From assembly GCF_907165205.1 (NCBI RefSeq), contig NC_058196.1:18084501-18148500 (forward strand): a stretch of 64,000 nt of DNA, given 5' to 3'. The notes under the pieces are model-generated. The model had not been told where the DNA came from. It ran no database searches and saw only the letters and a program-made list of their open reading frames with translations. Position 1 is the stretch's first letter, and every line of letters starts with the position of its first letter. The stretch is from Coccinella septempunctata. Lineage: Eukaryota; Arthropoda; Insecta; Coleoptera; Coccinellidae. Position numbers and translations under genes: made by a program. This document shows positions 32,468 to 47,400 of the stretch, in pieces.

Positions 32468-35400
32468 GTAAGTAATTTTTTTATTTTTCTGAGGAAATCT
32501 GTTCGGAACATTAGCTTAGCATTTACCTTTTTGTGTTACCTATGTAATAATATAGATTTTCATAGTAGGTAAAAGGGATACAAATTAATTAGAATTCTTT
32601 AAACATTTCCTTATAGCTGCGTAATTATCGGGAAAATAATATTGAAAGTATTGATGCTCTTCATAGCTCCTCTGTTGAATTTGTTTAACTTTCGTTACTT
32701 GGAAGAGGTGTCATCTTATATGTAGGTATATTGTATATTACTGAAAGAAAGTGGAACAATTGTTGAATATTTTATAGCAATATTTTCTTTCATCGAAGCT
32801 AAACTGTCACTTTCCTATTTTGGAATGAAAGTTTTTTAAACCTATATCCAGAAGGGAAATCCTTTACAGATATAAGTGGAAACTCCTAATTATTGCGATT
32901 TAAAATTACCTACAGCTGTTGATCTTGCCTTATGTATTGGGTAGTAGAAAATAAATCATCAAAATAACTTTTGCAACCGATCATGTATAAATGCATAAAA
33001 CTCAAATTATTATAATTGGTATAGCAAAATGAGGAATGAATTTTGGATAATATTGAATGATAGATTGCATCATTAATTTTTATAGAAAAAAAGAAAAAGT
33101 GTTTCCTGTTGCTTTAATAACTATAACCATATTTCTCACTATGTTAAGTTCTGTTCGGGATGCAGCTTATCGTCATAATTTCATATAGTCCACCCTGAAA
33201 TATTGAAAATATTAATTTTTGTAATAAAAAACCGTCCTGCTGATGAATATTAACATTATCAACAAGTGTTACGATCTGAATTGAACTAGCCAATTTGCCA
33301 TCGTCAGAGCTACTAAACGGAGAACTTTCTACCGAAGAAAAGCAGACAATTTTTGTTATAGATTTCAGAAAACGTTGAAAAATAAATTCCGCGAATTGTG
33401 ATGAGCGTATTTTTCAAATTTCTTTTTTGTTGAATAATCTTTCGCGGTGATGTTGTCAAGGCTAGAAATTAAAGGTAAAAAAACAGGTTTAAGAAAATAG
33501 TGGGAGTTATGTATTTTGTTCCGAGCCATTCTCCCTATAAACGAAAAGAAAAGAGAGACGCCTATCGATCTCTTAATTATTTTAAAACAACCAGATAGTC
33601 ATAATTCATGAACCAAAAAAAATTCAACCAAAATTCTAAGACAATTCTTTTCACCATTGACTGGTCATTGAACTTCCGAGGTACTTTCTAACATTTATAC
33701 GCAGTGAGTCAGATGAAATTACTCATTAATACTTTTTCTTCATGTTGAGATGAAAAGTTTGGAAACACCCATTTTGAGATACAGATTGTCGAAAATATGT
33801 AGGAAATCAAAATTAATGAATAAATGTAAAATTCAGTTTAGGTCTTATGCGCCCCATCCTCTATCAGTTTAACTGAAGATTATAAGGGTGCTTTGGCAGT
33901 GTTTCGAACATATCTACCGTGTGATCGAAAATTAAAAAAAAATTGTTGATATGAAATAAGCAGAGCGTTAAATTTTGCGTCATTTCTGACTAACCACTTT
34001 TATTGTACTGGTCCTCAAAGTTTAACAAATTTGGGAATTATTTTAACACTTGTTTTCTGAAAGTGTCTTCTAAAATGACCTAATAATGATGAAGACGTTG
34101 TGGACCATTAAATTTTGCTTTTAATGGAATCAAGAGCGGTTTCGATGTTCCGATGGTCAGAGGAGGGTGAGCTGTGTACTACGTGGTACTATTAGGCTTG
34201 TTCCGAGGCTTGTTCCTTGTTCGTGGAGTGGTTCACACCGGTTGTGAACTGTACAGAGCAAGCGCAATTCCATTTTAGGGTAGCGAAAATCCATTTGCGC
34301 TTGCTCTGTACAGTTCACAACCGGTGTGAACAAACCTAATAGGTTTTATAACTCGCGTACCCCAAGGTCAAATTATTGTATTTATACTTCCAGTCTAGCC
34401 CTCGTTCTAACCCAAACAAATATTCGAAAAAACGTCGCAAATTTTAGAACTACAGAATTTTCCATTACTTTTCTTGTTACTGCACACGGGCAATTCTGAA
34501 GTCTTCTTGATTTCACAGTCACATCCTCATCATCCTCATTTACTTTTATCTTTAATAACTTATTTTGGAAGATATTTCCAGAAAACTGGTATTGAAACGA
34601 ATATTATTCTGAAAAATTCTAAGAAGAATTGAAAATACGGGATTCTAAGTTACTAGTAGAGAAATAGATTTTTATTAATAATAGTTTTTGTTGTCTTCGA
34701 AGTACGAGTTTTCTCACAAAGTGCTTGTTAGTGGGCAATTTTCCATATGGGGAGAGCCAGTTTGTCTTCAACAGGAACAATCAGAGATCTCACTTGTGTT
34801 GTGTTTGTAAACTAGAGCATAGTACATAAAAATTTTCTCGTAATATGGACTCGAAAATGCCATGAACCCTCGACAAACATTGTGATAAAGGTTTATCTGC
34901 CTCACATTGGATTACAATAGGAAATATACTAAACTAACTAAACTGAAGCATTAAATCAATAGTAGTGGCAAAAACTTCAAGGGCAGCGCTGGAGCCATGT
35001 TTGCCATATGCTCGGTAGTTTTGAGATTTTTGGAAGTCGTGAAAGGTGATTACCTTTTTTATGGAACTTGTCAAACTAGCCTGCAATCTTTCAGGTTGTT
35101 TGGATGAAATCTTCGTACGAAATTATCTCTTTAAATTCCCAGGAAAAAACAGTGCTGACGTAAAGTTGGATATTCCTTTATTCATGCATGACTGATCAAT
35201 AAAGATGAATATCCGGAGGATTGTTACTATTTGTGGAATTTACTTCTCTTTTTATGAATGCGTGTATGATAATATAAATATGGGAATTCGTAAAAAAACA
35301 AATTGGGCGTGAGAACGCGATAGACTGAAATCAAAAGAGGGTCAATTGCATTCGCTCCAATCATTTAGTGAATTGTTGAATAAATCACTGGAAATTGTTA

Positions 35401-38400
35401 TTATGGAAATAATTCAAGACACCGGAAAAAACTAATTATGAGCACGCTCCCCAGTTGGTGATCAATTCCAAGAGATCCTTATCCTAAGCAAAGGTTGAGG
35501 TGCAGGCAGTGCAACAAGACTAGGGACTAAGGGTTAAGATTTAATAATAATAACTAGTAGGCCAGGGGATACATCTTTTCTGACCGATTTGCCTTGAATC
35601 CTAATGAAATGAATTTCATGAATACCTAGGCAAAAAACACTCCAGTCCATGATCGGTGCCAACCTCACTTTTGTTAGTATATCGTCAAAGTGACGTGAAT
35701 TCTCTCTTTTGGTAAAGTAAAAAATATCAATAATAACAAAGGCCAACAAAATGAAAAAAAAAATTGGTGCCGGAAATCTAACATCTGATTTTAGATGTTT
35801 TCAATGTGCTGATTCCAAAAATGCCACTAGATTTTTTCTATCAGCTCTAGTTTCTGAGATACACGTTACAGGTTAAATGGTATATTTTTTTCTGATAAAG
35901 GACAACAAATAAACATTAAATTAAACATAAAACATAAAGGTAACAAATATGGCTCAATTCCTATTGGTCATTCTACTATCTAGTACCATGAAGGAAGAAT
36001 ATGAAACAATAGCATTAGTTTTGAGAAAAATTAAATACGAAGAACATCAGTCGTCAATTTGTGTTGATTTAAAAATGATTAACTTCCTCCTTGGACAGCA
36101 GAGTGGTTATACAAAATATCCTTGTTTTTTGTGCCTTTGGGACAGCAGAGCTAAAAATGAGCACTGGGTTAACAAAAATTGGCCTTCAACAGATGTCATG
36201 ATTCAAGAAATACAAAACGTGATCAACGAACCTTTGGTTCCAAGAGAAAAAATGTTACTTCCGCCCTTGCATATCGAGCTAGGCCTAATGAAGCAATTTG
36301 TGAAGGCTTTAAATCGAGATGGAAATTGTTTTGGGTATTTGTCACGTAAATTTCCTGGCATTAGCACGGAAAAACTAAAAGCTGGTATATTTGATGGTCC
36401 TCAAATAAGGCAACTTGTTAAAGATCCACAATTCACCACATCAATGAACGAGACTGAATCTAACGCTTGGAGTTCATTTGTTCAAGTAGTACAAAATTTT
36501 CTTGACAATCATAAAGCAGAGAATTACGTAGTATTAGTGGAAACTATGCTTTCAAATTTTAATATTCTCGGCTGTAACATGAGTATAAAAGTTCACTACC
36601 TCCACAGCCACCTAGATCGTTTTCCAGAAAACTTAGGTGATTGTAGTGAAGAACAGGGGTAAAGTTTCCATCAGGATATTAAAACTATGGAAGATCGTTA
36701 TCAAGGACGATGGGATAGCCACATGATGGCGGACTACTGCTGGAGCCTTCAGCGAGACTGCCCTAGTAAACTCCATTCTAGAAAATCGTATAAAAGAAAA
36801 TTTTTATGTGATTAGTGACTAATGTAATTATGTAAATTAAGTTTTTGCAATAAATACTTAAATCCATGTGTCTTTGTGTTTTTCAACTGTCAATAGTAAT
36901 ATTATATATTATAATAGTTATAACGTAAATTATATACACAATTTTTTAAAAAAATCTCAAAAACTAGATCTGATAGACAAAATCTGAGAACTTTTTTACA
37001 TTCTGCATCCAAAAATTACTCAGAAACAGTTAAAAAATCGCAGGCACCAAAATGTGTGTTGGCCTGTGTAATCTATAGGTTTTTTTTCGTCTTTTCCTAT
37101 CTGACTCCAGGGTTTAGGGAGTTTCTTGGTACGGTCTGCATATTCGACTTTCATTTGATTTTTTCGCGACCGGCGAGTCGCTGCGGTTTTGACAAGTAGA
37201 CAATTTTCCGAACCCTATAAATTAGTTGATTTTCCCCCATCGCCTCTGCAACTCGTCGCTCACGAAATTATATACCGAAAAGTTCAGCTGTAGCAAGAGC
37301 CTACGACAAGAATTCATTCCTTTTGATATCGTGCAGAGCAGGGGTTCTCGAACGTTTCAACTTTCGGGCCATAATACTTCATTGAATTTCAAGGCCAAAG
37401 GCACAACCTAGCTTTTATCTATATTCATACAATGTTTTAAAACAATTTCAAGGTCTCCTTCTCCTTAATGAGAATCAAAAAATTCCGTTGAAACGGTTCA
37501 TTTGCATTTCCTCTTGAGAAGGGTCTTCACCGTTTTAGTGTTCAGTTCAGGAATAAGCATGCTAGAAATACTGCTAGTAGTGCGATAGGAGCGTTGATGG
37601 CGTGCAGAAATCTATCCCTTAAGACTAAGGGCTGTAACCCTAAAATACTGCGATGGATGTATGTCATGATTGTGAGACCTACAAACTATATAGCAGTAGT
37701 CTGGTTTGCTGAAGCAGAGCTGACGAACACGAGAAAAATACTCGACAAGGTACAAGGGCTTGCCTGTGCGCGAATCAATGGAGCTATGAGAACGTGCCCA
37801 ACTAGAGCACTTGAGGTCATCACAGATCTCACTCCTCTACATCTGTGACAAGGGCTGCCGCTGGGACAAGCACCAAGTGTACACTATTGTTAATCTCCTG
37901 CTCGAGAGTTTTTCCGGAGTGGACATAAACCTAAAAAGAAGCTTGTAACGCCTTTTTCTCGGGGTACTCGAGCGCCAGCTGGTAGCTACGAGCCGAAGAC
38001 AAGGTTCCGCGATGTCTGGGGTGTTAGCGACAAACAGTGAAAGTCAAAATCAACGTATACAAATTATATTTGTCGATTCGTACAAGGAAACACAAATGGC
38101 ACTATTACATAATCCGTACAGTGAAACACTCGATATAATGGGTTAAACGGAAACAGTCTACTTCATACACTTGAAACAGGTTTATCTCGGAATTAGATAC
38201 AAATGACAATATTAGTGAATTTACAGAGCAAAACGGGCGGAATGAAACAGGGGATCCGATCTCAAACGTGATACGGGATTTACGTGTTCGCCAGCCAGAA
38301 CCCAAGACGCACACCTAACGGACAAGTATCGGACCTCAGCCGGGCTAAGGGATGAAACAAGACGGCACAGACTCACGACAGCTCACCCCCCAGGTGCGTT

Positions 38401-41400
38401 CTGCACCCCCTGAGTATCCACGCCAGCGGGGTGCTTTAATAACAGCAGAGGTGAGCGTTGGAAAACAAGGGAGGAAAGAAGATTAGCCATTCCATAGTGC
38501 GTTCTGCACCCCCTGAGTATCCACGCCAGCGGGATGCTTTACTAGCAGTAGGAGTGGACGTTGGCGAGTAAGATATGAAGGAAGTTTTTGCCACTCTAAA
38601 GTGCGTTCTGCACCACCTGAGTATCCACTCCAGCGGGGTGCTTTACTAGCAGTATTAGTGGAGCTTAAACTGTGGTATAGGAAGGGTAGAAAGGGAGGCT
38701 GAAGTTAAAAAAAAGGAGTGTCGTCTTACCTATGGTTTCGGTATGGGCACTTGCAATCGGAAATTTAAAACTACCAAATTTAATCTTCAGGTTGATATTA
38801 TTAAAATCTACAACTGATGCAACGTATTCATCTTTAGCCAAAGAAGATAACGAACATTAACTCCCTTCAAGTTAGTGCATATTATGAGTCAATTTTCTTC
38901 CACAGCAAAAATATCTTTAATCTTTAATGCACCTCACTCCATTTGCTAACCGTCGTCTGAGGGGTGACCTGATAACAACTTATAGAGCCCTTCACGGCTT
39001 GTTCAACGTTGATGTGTCCCATCTCTTTTGCCTTAATGCTGACTCTCGTCTGCGTGGCCACAACTTCAAGCTGACGAAGGAGAGGTTCCGGTCCACCAGC
39101 AGAGAGTTCTTCCTCCCTAACGGGGTTTTTAATTCCTGGAATAGCAGGATTCCACAGCAGCAGTGAACGCCCGCTCTGTGAATGGCTTCAAGAGTGCTAT
39201 GGATAGATGGTTCGCCAGTGTTTCTTCGTGAGACTACTGTGAAATTGTATGTGTGTTGTGTACATTTCATTCATCTCTTGTTTTTCTTTTCCACAATGTC
39301 AACTCGTATTAATTTTATTTTTTATATGAGTTTATAGATTACAATCTCAACTCTTGTGTATATTCTTAATAATAATAATAATAAATATATTTAAAAACTG
39401 ATCTCTTGTATTTTCCATGCAAATAACTAGTTTTGGTATGCCTTCAATCAGTTTGTATAAACTTGAATTATGTTCGTCACATATTTGCGACTTCATATTT
39501 TCCGAAGTGATTTGACATTGTGATGAAATACGTAACAACATAGCGCTGATTTAAAACCCAAAAATGTTTTGACAAGCGTCATAACCCAACATTTTCGTAC
39601 TATACAGACTGAAATGTGTCAAATTTACATGGCCAACCGAGTGCTAAAATAAAAGTGAATGGGGTATATCTGAAGCCATTCTATCAATAAATACTTTGAT
39701 CGCAATTTCTTCATAATTTATTGCTTATTCTACTTGGCTATCTTGCACGGTGGGTAAAAAGGAAAAGTTTTTGTGAATAGAACATAATTGATTATCGTTT
39801 CATCGGTGGAAAGTTTATTATTTGTACTGTCAGTAATTTTCATCAAAATTTTCAAATACTAACCGAACCCTCGTATTTTATTCGAATACCTTATCCATGA
39901 GACCAGAATTTTGAACAAACGATTACTTAATAATCGTAGAGATATGCATATTTCGAAATCGTTAAATCATTTTCCAAACGAGTGATTCCGAAACGTTTTT
40001 GTTCACCTTAGGCATTTCTATCCGCTCCCAAGGTTGCGATGCTCGATATCGTACGGATTTTTCGATAACTCTCTTATGCTTGCCATAGTTTATTCATTAT
40101 CTATACGGTCAAAGGTCGTCCATTAGTTTCGTTCTTTTTTTATATCTGGATTTACCTGACGCCCCTGACGGATAATAACTAAATGATTGCATTTCCGCAA
40201 TGATGGTCCATGATCTTTTTAAGATCGTTTTCAGCGAATTATTCTAGAATTTGGATTAAAAAAACTTGTTGCACTTTGTCCGTCCTCGATTCATTATTAA
40301 AACTAGACAAACCTTCCGTCCAGTCTTCTCTTTCAAATCAAATGAGTATTCTACTCGAAATCCATTTATCTTATAGAGGAAATATTTTTTCTTGGAAAAC
40401 AAGTTTTGAGACACAGACTACAGACTCTCCATATATTATAGCAAAACTTTATCAAATCAAAATTTTTCTGCATAAATCCTTCTTCAATTCAAATTGAACA
40501 GTTAACCTACATACAGTTTATAATGCAGAGTTATGTTAATTTTTCGAAGGGTACACTTTTTATTCAATTCGAAATTTTATTAGAACTGAAGACGAATGTA
40601 CATATACTCCATTCACTTTTATTTTAGCAGTCGGTTGGCCATGGAACTTTGACACATTTCACTCAGTATAGTACGAAAATGTGGGGTTATGCCGCTTGTC
40701 AAAACATTTTTGGGTTTTAAATCAACGCTATGTTGCCCGTTCTACGTAAAAGTTTCTGTTATTACTTATTTTATCACAAAGTCGAATCTCTTCGGAAAAT
40801 ATGCGACGAACATAATTGAAGTTTATACAAACTGATTGAAGGCATACCAAATCCAGTTATTTGCATGGAAAATACGAGAGATCAGTATAATATCATAATA
40901 TACACTAGCTTGAGGAGAGTTAATGTTCGTTATCTTCTATGGCTAAAGTTTGAATACATTACATCAGTTGTAGATTTCAAAAATATTAACCCGAAGATGA
41001 AATGCATATGTTGCAGTGGTTGGGAATGGGTAGATATTCAAAAGAATGTTAAATTCTTCAACAAAAATCATCTTGCATCAATATAAGTAAAAGGAATTAA
41101 AGGAAGTTTCAAGTCAAGATGAACTTCACCTTTGAACAAAAATTTCACATGAATAAACAATTAACAGGACAACTGGCGCGTATTTGTGGGTGTTCATCTT
41201 AATGCATTGATATAATAATAATAATTAGGTATATATTGGTACCTTAAGACATTTACAATGCATAGGACAAGTCAAATGAAAAATAGAAAAATCAATTTTC
41301 GGGAACTTATTCTACGATAACATTCATCGAAAATCCTGTAGTAAACTTTTCGCATTCACTCAAACATAAAATTCTCAAATGCCACCACTTTTCTGGGTCT

Positions 41401-44400
41401 CCCAATAGAAGGAAATTCTTTGTCATCCTCTTCATTCACATTCTTTCTGATTGTGGAAATATTCAGCTGAAATATAAGTCGTTTAGATTTAGATGAAACA
41501 TTATATAAATTCTCTTACATTGAATATGTTCGCTACCGTCTGACGTATTGTGGATTTCAGAATATTAGGGTATAACTATTTGAATGAGCGGACCTGAATT
41601 TTAAATAGCACTTCCTGAAATCCTGTCTCTTTTTTCAATCACTTTCGGCATTTTCGTAATAAAAATTGTTATTAGTTGTGGCGTTATCACATTAACGACA
41701 TTTCATGAGTGCCAACCTTACTCCGTTCTAGTTACAAAAACTTGAGAAAATTATTTCATGGCCAACCGACTGCTAAAATAAATGTGAATACAGTATAGAT
41801 ATATGGTTTCATGGGACTCATGATATTCGTTTTGGATTTATTGATAATGTTCTGAAGAGATGGTCCAACGTTTGAAGAGCTATTAGTGTAGTTTACCTCT
41901 ATACAGGGTGAGTCTTTGACCCTTACAAATATTTCATCAGTAGATTCTTGTGGTCACAAGAAACAATTTTTTCTATAATTTTTTCCGATTCGGCCCTTAT
42001 AAAAAGATGAAGCCATTTAAAGTTTTTATAATGTGCTATGCCACTCTTGGAAAAACGCAATTCCCTTCAGAATAACAAGCTAAATCTATGACACTACACA
42101 TCTGAGGATCTTTTAAAGATCGGTACCCAATTTTTCGAATTTCACAGATATTTTTATTTTTGAATATCAAATTACTCGAAAACTTCGAATTGTGCTCTTT
42201 GAATTGTTGGTATTTTTATGGTACGTAATGAGAAAACTAGAAGACGTGGGTGATATCTTGTGTTCGGAGATAGTTGATCAAATAAATGAAAAACTATGTT
42301 TAATATTTATTTCATTCGATAAATCCGTTTGTGAGGTAGAACTGAAAATAATTTTTTTTATGGTTCTTTCAAACCAAGCCGATTCGGAAGAAATGGTAAG
42401 GGGAAAGAGTGTTTCTTTTGACCTCAAGAATATACTGTTGAAATATTTGTACGAGTCAAATACTCACCCTGTATAGCTTCATTGCTCTTTGTGCCAAAAA
42501 ATTTGGAATATCTAACTTGGAGATCTTAATACAAACAGAAAGTTGTCAAAAGCTCGAAGGCGGTGTTGCCAAATTTTGAAGATTAATAGTTTCCTCACTT
42601 TTATCAAATGGAATACTCTATAGTTGGGGAGCCGAAAAGGGAAATTCGGGATTTACTCGAGCGTGTCGGATTAATATAAGAGGACATACCTTGGACCCTG
42701 TAGAATACCCCTTACAAAAATTAGACCTGTATATAGGGGGTATTGTCTAGGACAGAATGTAAGAATAGTAAAAAAAAAACGATCATTGTACATACTCGAG
42801 CGTGTCAGATTAAGATATATGTGGTTAATTACATGTTGAAAAGTACATATTCTCTTAATCTGACAATTTAAGCGTGTCGAAAAAGTTGCCAAAAAAAAAA
42901 CGTCACGTGTACATTCTCGAGCGCGGTGGCGTGTTTTCTCATTTTGAAGCTAATGATTCAAGAATAACGGAAAAAATATAATCTGACAGTTTAGCAAGCC
43001 GAAACAATAAAAATTGGCCATAAAGGTCGCAAAAATCAGTTTTTTTGAATTATCTCCTCCCCTGGGCATCAAATCTTTTTCGCATTCATTATAAAAGTTA
43101 TAAAGTATAACATTTTTTACAAATTTTGTCCTAAGCAATTTTTTCTACGTCCAAACGTTTTTGAGATACATATATGGCGATCGATGCGAGGTGTTTAGCG
43201 ATACATGCTGAAGCGAAAATTCATTCGTTGGAACATAGTACATTTCTCGGTACATTCTAAGGTTCAGTCAGAGACAACACTAACATTTTCGTGACTAATT
43301 TCGACATTGTCATCATAGAAATACCTTGCCATTTTGAAAATTGGATGAATGTAGATTAGACTGCGATTCTACATTGATCTTGGCTTTTCGCATGTGTGGC
43401 TAAGCTCCTCGCCCTTATCGCCCTCTAACTCGAGAACGATTAAGAGTATATAGAATTGCTTCAGACAAAAGTTGTGTAGGATTTTATTATCTACAACTTC
43501 CATAATGAATATAAAAACTATTAAGAGGTACAGGCAGGGGAATATTCGAAAAAAAAGCATTTTTATCATCTTCAAAGTGTCAGATTAAGAAAACCCCCCC
43601 TAATTAGTGTCAGATTAATGGGTCAACACGTCTACAACACCGAGATTAACCATCTGTATGAAAATCTGACACACCCGAGTATGTACAAGTAACGATTTTT
43701 TTTACATTTTCAAAGGACTGTGACCTTCTGTCACGTCCCAATTGTCAGTCCCTTGAAAAGTAGTTTTCATTTTGAATATAGTTTTTCTGTTTTATAGCAA
43801 CAAAAAATATGATCTGAAAAATAAATTGTAAATGTCCTTATTAATACTATTAATGTGTGTGATTGAACAAAATAAATTTATTGTGTGTGAGGAGGATAAT
43901 GAAGGAGAAGTACATATGTGGATGTGACTGTGAAATCAATTTGAAAAGATACCACCGTTAATATCTCGACCTCAATGCAAAGTCAGAAAAAATTTGAAAA
44001 AGAGATAAACTTTCAAATTTTCAATCGAGTTGAATTCGGAAATTAGAGAATATTTCAAATAATATGACGAATATCTATTGTCTCATTCAAACAGGTTGTG
44101 CCTCAATTTTTCGGCATCTTTTCTTGCCACTGTTCGATCACGCGTGCAAATTAAATCATGTATGGCGAAACATGGTTGCAGAGAGCTCTGGAAACGGGAA
44201 CTTCAATCTACGTACCCTAGAACTGGTCATTAGTAACACGATTGTTTTGAAGTATCAGTGAAATCATTGAACTTGGATTTTGGACCGCGGATTCGCTGGG
44301 CTGGGTCATGCATGTATAGCGCACAACCTCATGCGGAATTCCAGTGATACCCGAGAAATCTGATGTAATTAGAGTCTTGATTTGAAATAGGCGTTTGAGG

Positions 44401-47400
44401 TAGTTGAAATGAAAAACAAGACTTTATATGCATCCTGAAATTCATGCTTTTTTTTGGCAAAATCGGAAGATATTCAACCAACACTGCTAGGCTTTCAGAC
44501 AAAAATTCTCAATACTTTACATACAATAAAACTTGAGCACCACTGGCAAAGAGCTTCTGAGGTACACAATAGTTTTGGAGATGTTCGCACCGATATTTCA
44601 CAACTAGTGACTGTGTTTCAATTCAATTGGGTCGGTTCTTTTCGAAATATTGTGAACAAAGAATCAGATGCCTGAAAACCCTGAAACCATCGTGCTCTTT
44701 CTCCTATAGAAGTAGTGGGTACTGGCCTGGATAGTGATGGAGATATTCACCGATCGATTTTTCGATATTGTTCGACTAAAAAATCGAGAACTATCCGACC
44801 TAAAACTACTATTGATTACCTTTCTTCCCATCAATTTTTGTTTTTGAAGGAAGTATTTTTTACTTATATTAACTCTGCTGTAGTCCAAGCTATCAACTGT
44901 TTGCTGGGGTGCTTTAGTTCAAGTTAAGTAACATATCACACTTAACGGACAAGTGTCGGAACTCAGCAAGGTTAGGGGTTGAAATAAGACGGCACAGACT
45001 TACGACGGCTCACCTCTAGGTGCGTTCTGCACCCCCTGAGTATCCACGCCAGCGGGGTACTTTACTAATAGTAGAGGTGAAGGTTGGAAAGTAAGGGAGG
45101 AAGGAAGGTTAGCCACTTCAAAGTGCGTTCTGCACCCCCTGAGTATCCACGCCAGCGGGGTGCTTTACTAACAGTAGGAGTAGACGTTGGGGAGTAATGG
45201 ATGAAGGAAGTTTAGCCACTCCAAAATGCGTTCTGCAACCCCTGAGTATCCACGCCAGCGGGGTGCTTTACTAACAGTAGGAGTGGACGTTGGGAAGTAA
45301 GGGATGAAGGAAGTTTAGCCACTCCAAAGTGCTTTCTGCACACCCTGAGTATCCACGGCAGCGGGGTGCTCTACTAACAGTAGGAGTGGACGTTGAGAAG
45401 TGAGGGATGAAGGACGGGTAGCCACCCCAGAGTGCGTTCTATACCCCCTGAGCATCCACGCCAGCGGTGTACTTTACTTACAGTAGGAGTGGAGCTCAAA
45501 CTGTGGTTTAGGACGGGAAAAGGGGATGCTGAGGTTCCAAGATAATAATTACATAGTGTTGTCCTACCTATGGTTTCTGGAAAGCGTTGACGGGTCCTCA
45601 CGTCGTGCACTTGCACACAGAAAGGAAAATCACCAAATAAAAGTAGAGGAAAACAATTCTATTCTGAATGGTGAAAAAAAAAAAAGAAATTCAACGTAAA
45701 AAATCTTCTAAGAATAATGGCTCAACGGCAGAGAAAAATCAAACTCGGCGTCACAGGGAACGATAATTCTTATTCAGGGCAATTAATCGTAAGTGAGTGA
45801 CCTGCGGGGGGACACCTGATTTTATACCCACAGGGGGGGTGCGGAAACTAGATGTGCCCCGGCTGTCGAAAATCGGTAAAATTTGCGTCGATGAAGACGT
45901 CTTAATTTCGACTTATCTGTGCTGGCGAACAAAAACTCGGTTATATTCCAATTCAGGATGTTTTATATTTATACGGTGCGACATCGTTTTTCAGAACTGA
46001 AAAACGCAATAAAAACGGTGCGGAATGTTTACAGTTCCGAACGATGTCGGAATCCTGAATTGAAAACTGAAAATATTCCACTCACAGTCAATTCAAAATA
46101 TAATTACTTAAACTGAAACAAAAAGATTATTTTAAAATGAGGGTGCATTTTTGACCAATTTTGGGACAAAATTCTGAAATTACAGACATTTGGGCCAAAA
46201 TCATTACGCTCAGTTCCTCGCAACATTCATATTTCCTTAACGGATTCTGGATCTACTTTATTCGAGCTATATTTGAATGAGTTTTCATTATTAGTGCGCT
46301 TGCTATCATCAAGTGGCCCTAATTTTCGGATGAAAATTGGATTGGGTTGGATCACTCAAATTTGTATCTGTGATGTAGTGGAAGAACTGCCTCATAACTT
46401 CAAGTCCTTGGGTTTGATGCCAGCTCGGGTAATTTTCAATTATGATTTAAAATAGTTAAAATTGAAATATTCCGAAGACTTCGAGAATAATAGACTATTG
46501 TGGCAAATTCGCGGCATTTTTCAGTATGCTACGCAATAGAATATTGATGAATTTTCAAATCCTCTATGGTACGATTGAAAGAATTGACCCATTATCAATT
46601 TGAATTATGTTTCTTATACATTGGGTTTCATAAAACTTTAATTGTGCGATCAACGATTTGACACTCATTCGGTTTCTAAAACGAAATCACTGAAACCTTT
46701 TCATTTCTGAATATATTGAAAAACTAGCAATTGAGAAATTGAATGGACGTATGAACATCATAATTCGATGCGAGAATGATATTCTTAATGATCATGACCG
46801 AATTATTGATTGGAAACAAATTGACGTCTATTTGTCAATCAAGCGTTGAATCCGCGATCAAGCTTTATGAAACCCGGGGTTAGTATATAAAAAAGTGAAA
46901 TTTTTGGACCTTATTAGAGATTAATATGATTAGAACAGAAAAGTTAGGAACCGGGACACAGGTTTCATTCATATTTCGAATATGAGGTTTTAACTCATAT
47001 TCATATTTCAACTCTCGTGCACAAATTGGCAACAGCTTTTATCCCTGGATTCCCAGCAGATAAAAATTTCAATGTCTGAAATACTACATACCACATAAAT
47101 TTTATATTTTTCAGGCAGGGTGATTCATTGGGAAATGCCCACACAAACAGATTATATAGAGGACACCTAGGCGCCTCTAATTGCCCTATATTTTTTATGT
47201 CTAGCTTTCTCCATTACCAAGATACAGGGTGATATATTAATTTTCATCTGTTTGTTTTCAATTGATCATAACTTATGAGTCACCTTTATATTTTTATAAC
47301 TCTTGGTTCGTGTCGTGAATTCTTGGTCTGTAAAGGCGGAAACAGATTGCTATCACGTCACATGAGCTCATGTGATATCACGTGCGGAATCCTTTGAAGT

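Noticed and set aside
36781..37065. Possibility that the 35949 ORF is a host gene exon
   Set aside because: It is enclosed by matched inverted ends and has a broken relative at 23.4 kb, so a transposon origin is more likely.
44454..44927. Overlapping open frames near 44.5-44.9 kb
   Set aside because: No family resemblance, no splice signals linking them to the host genes; chance frames in repeat-rich intron.
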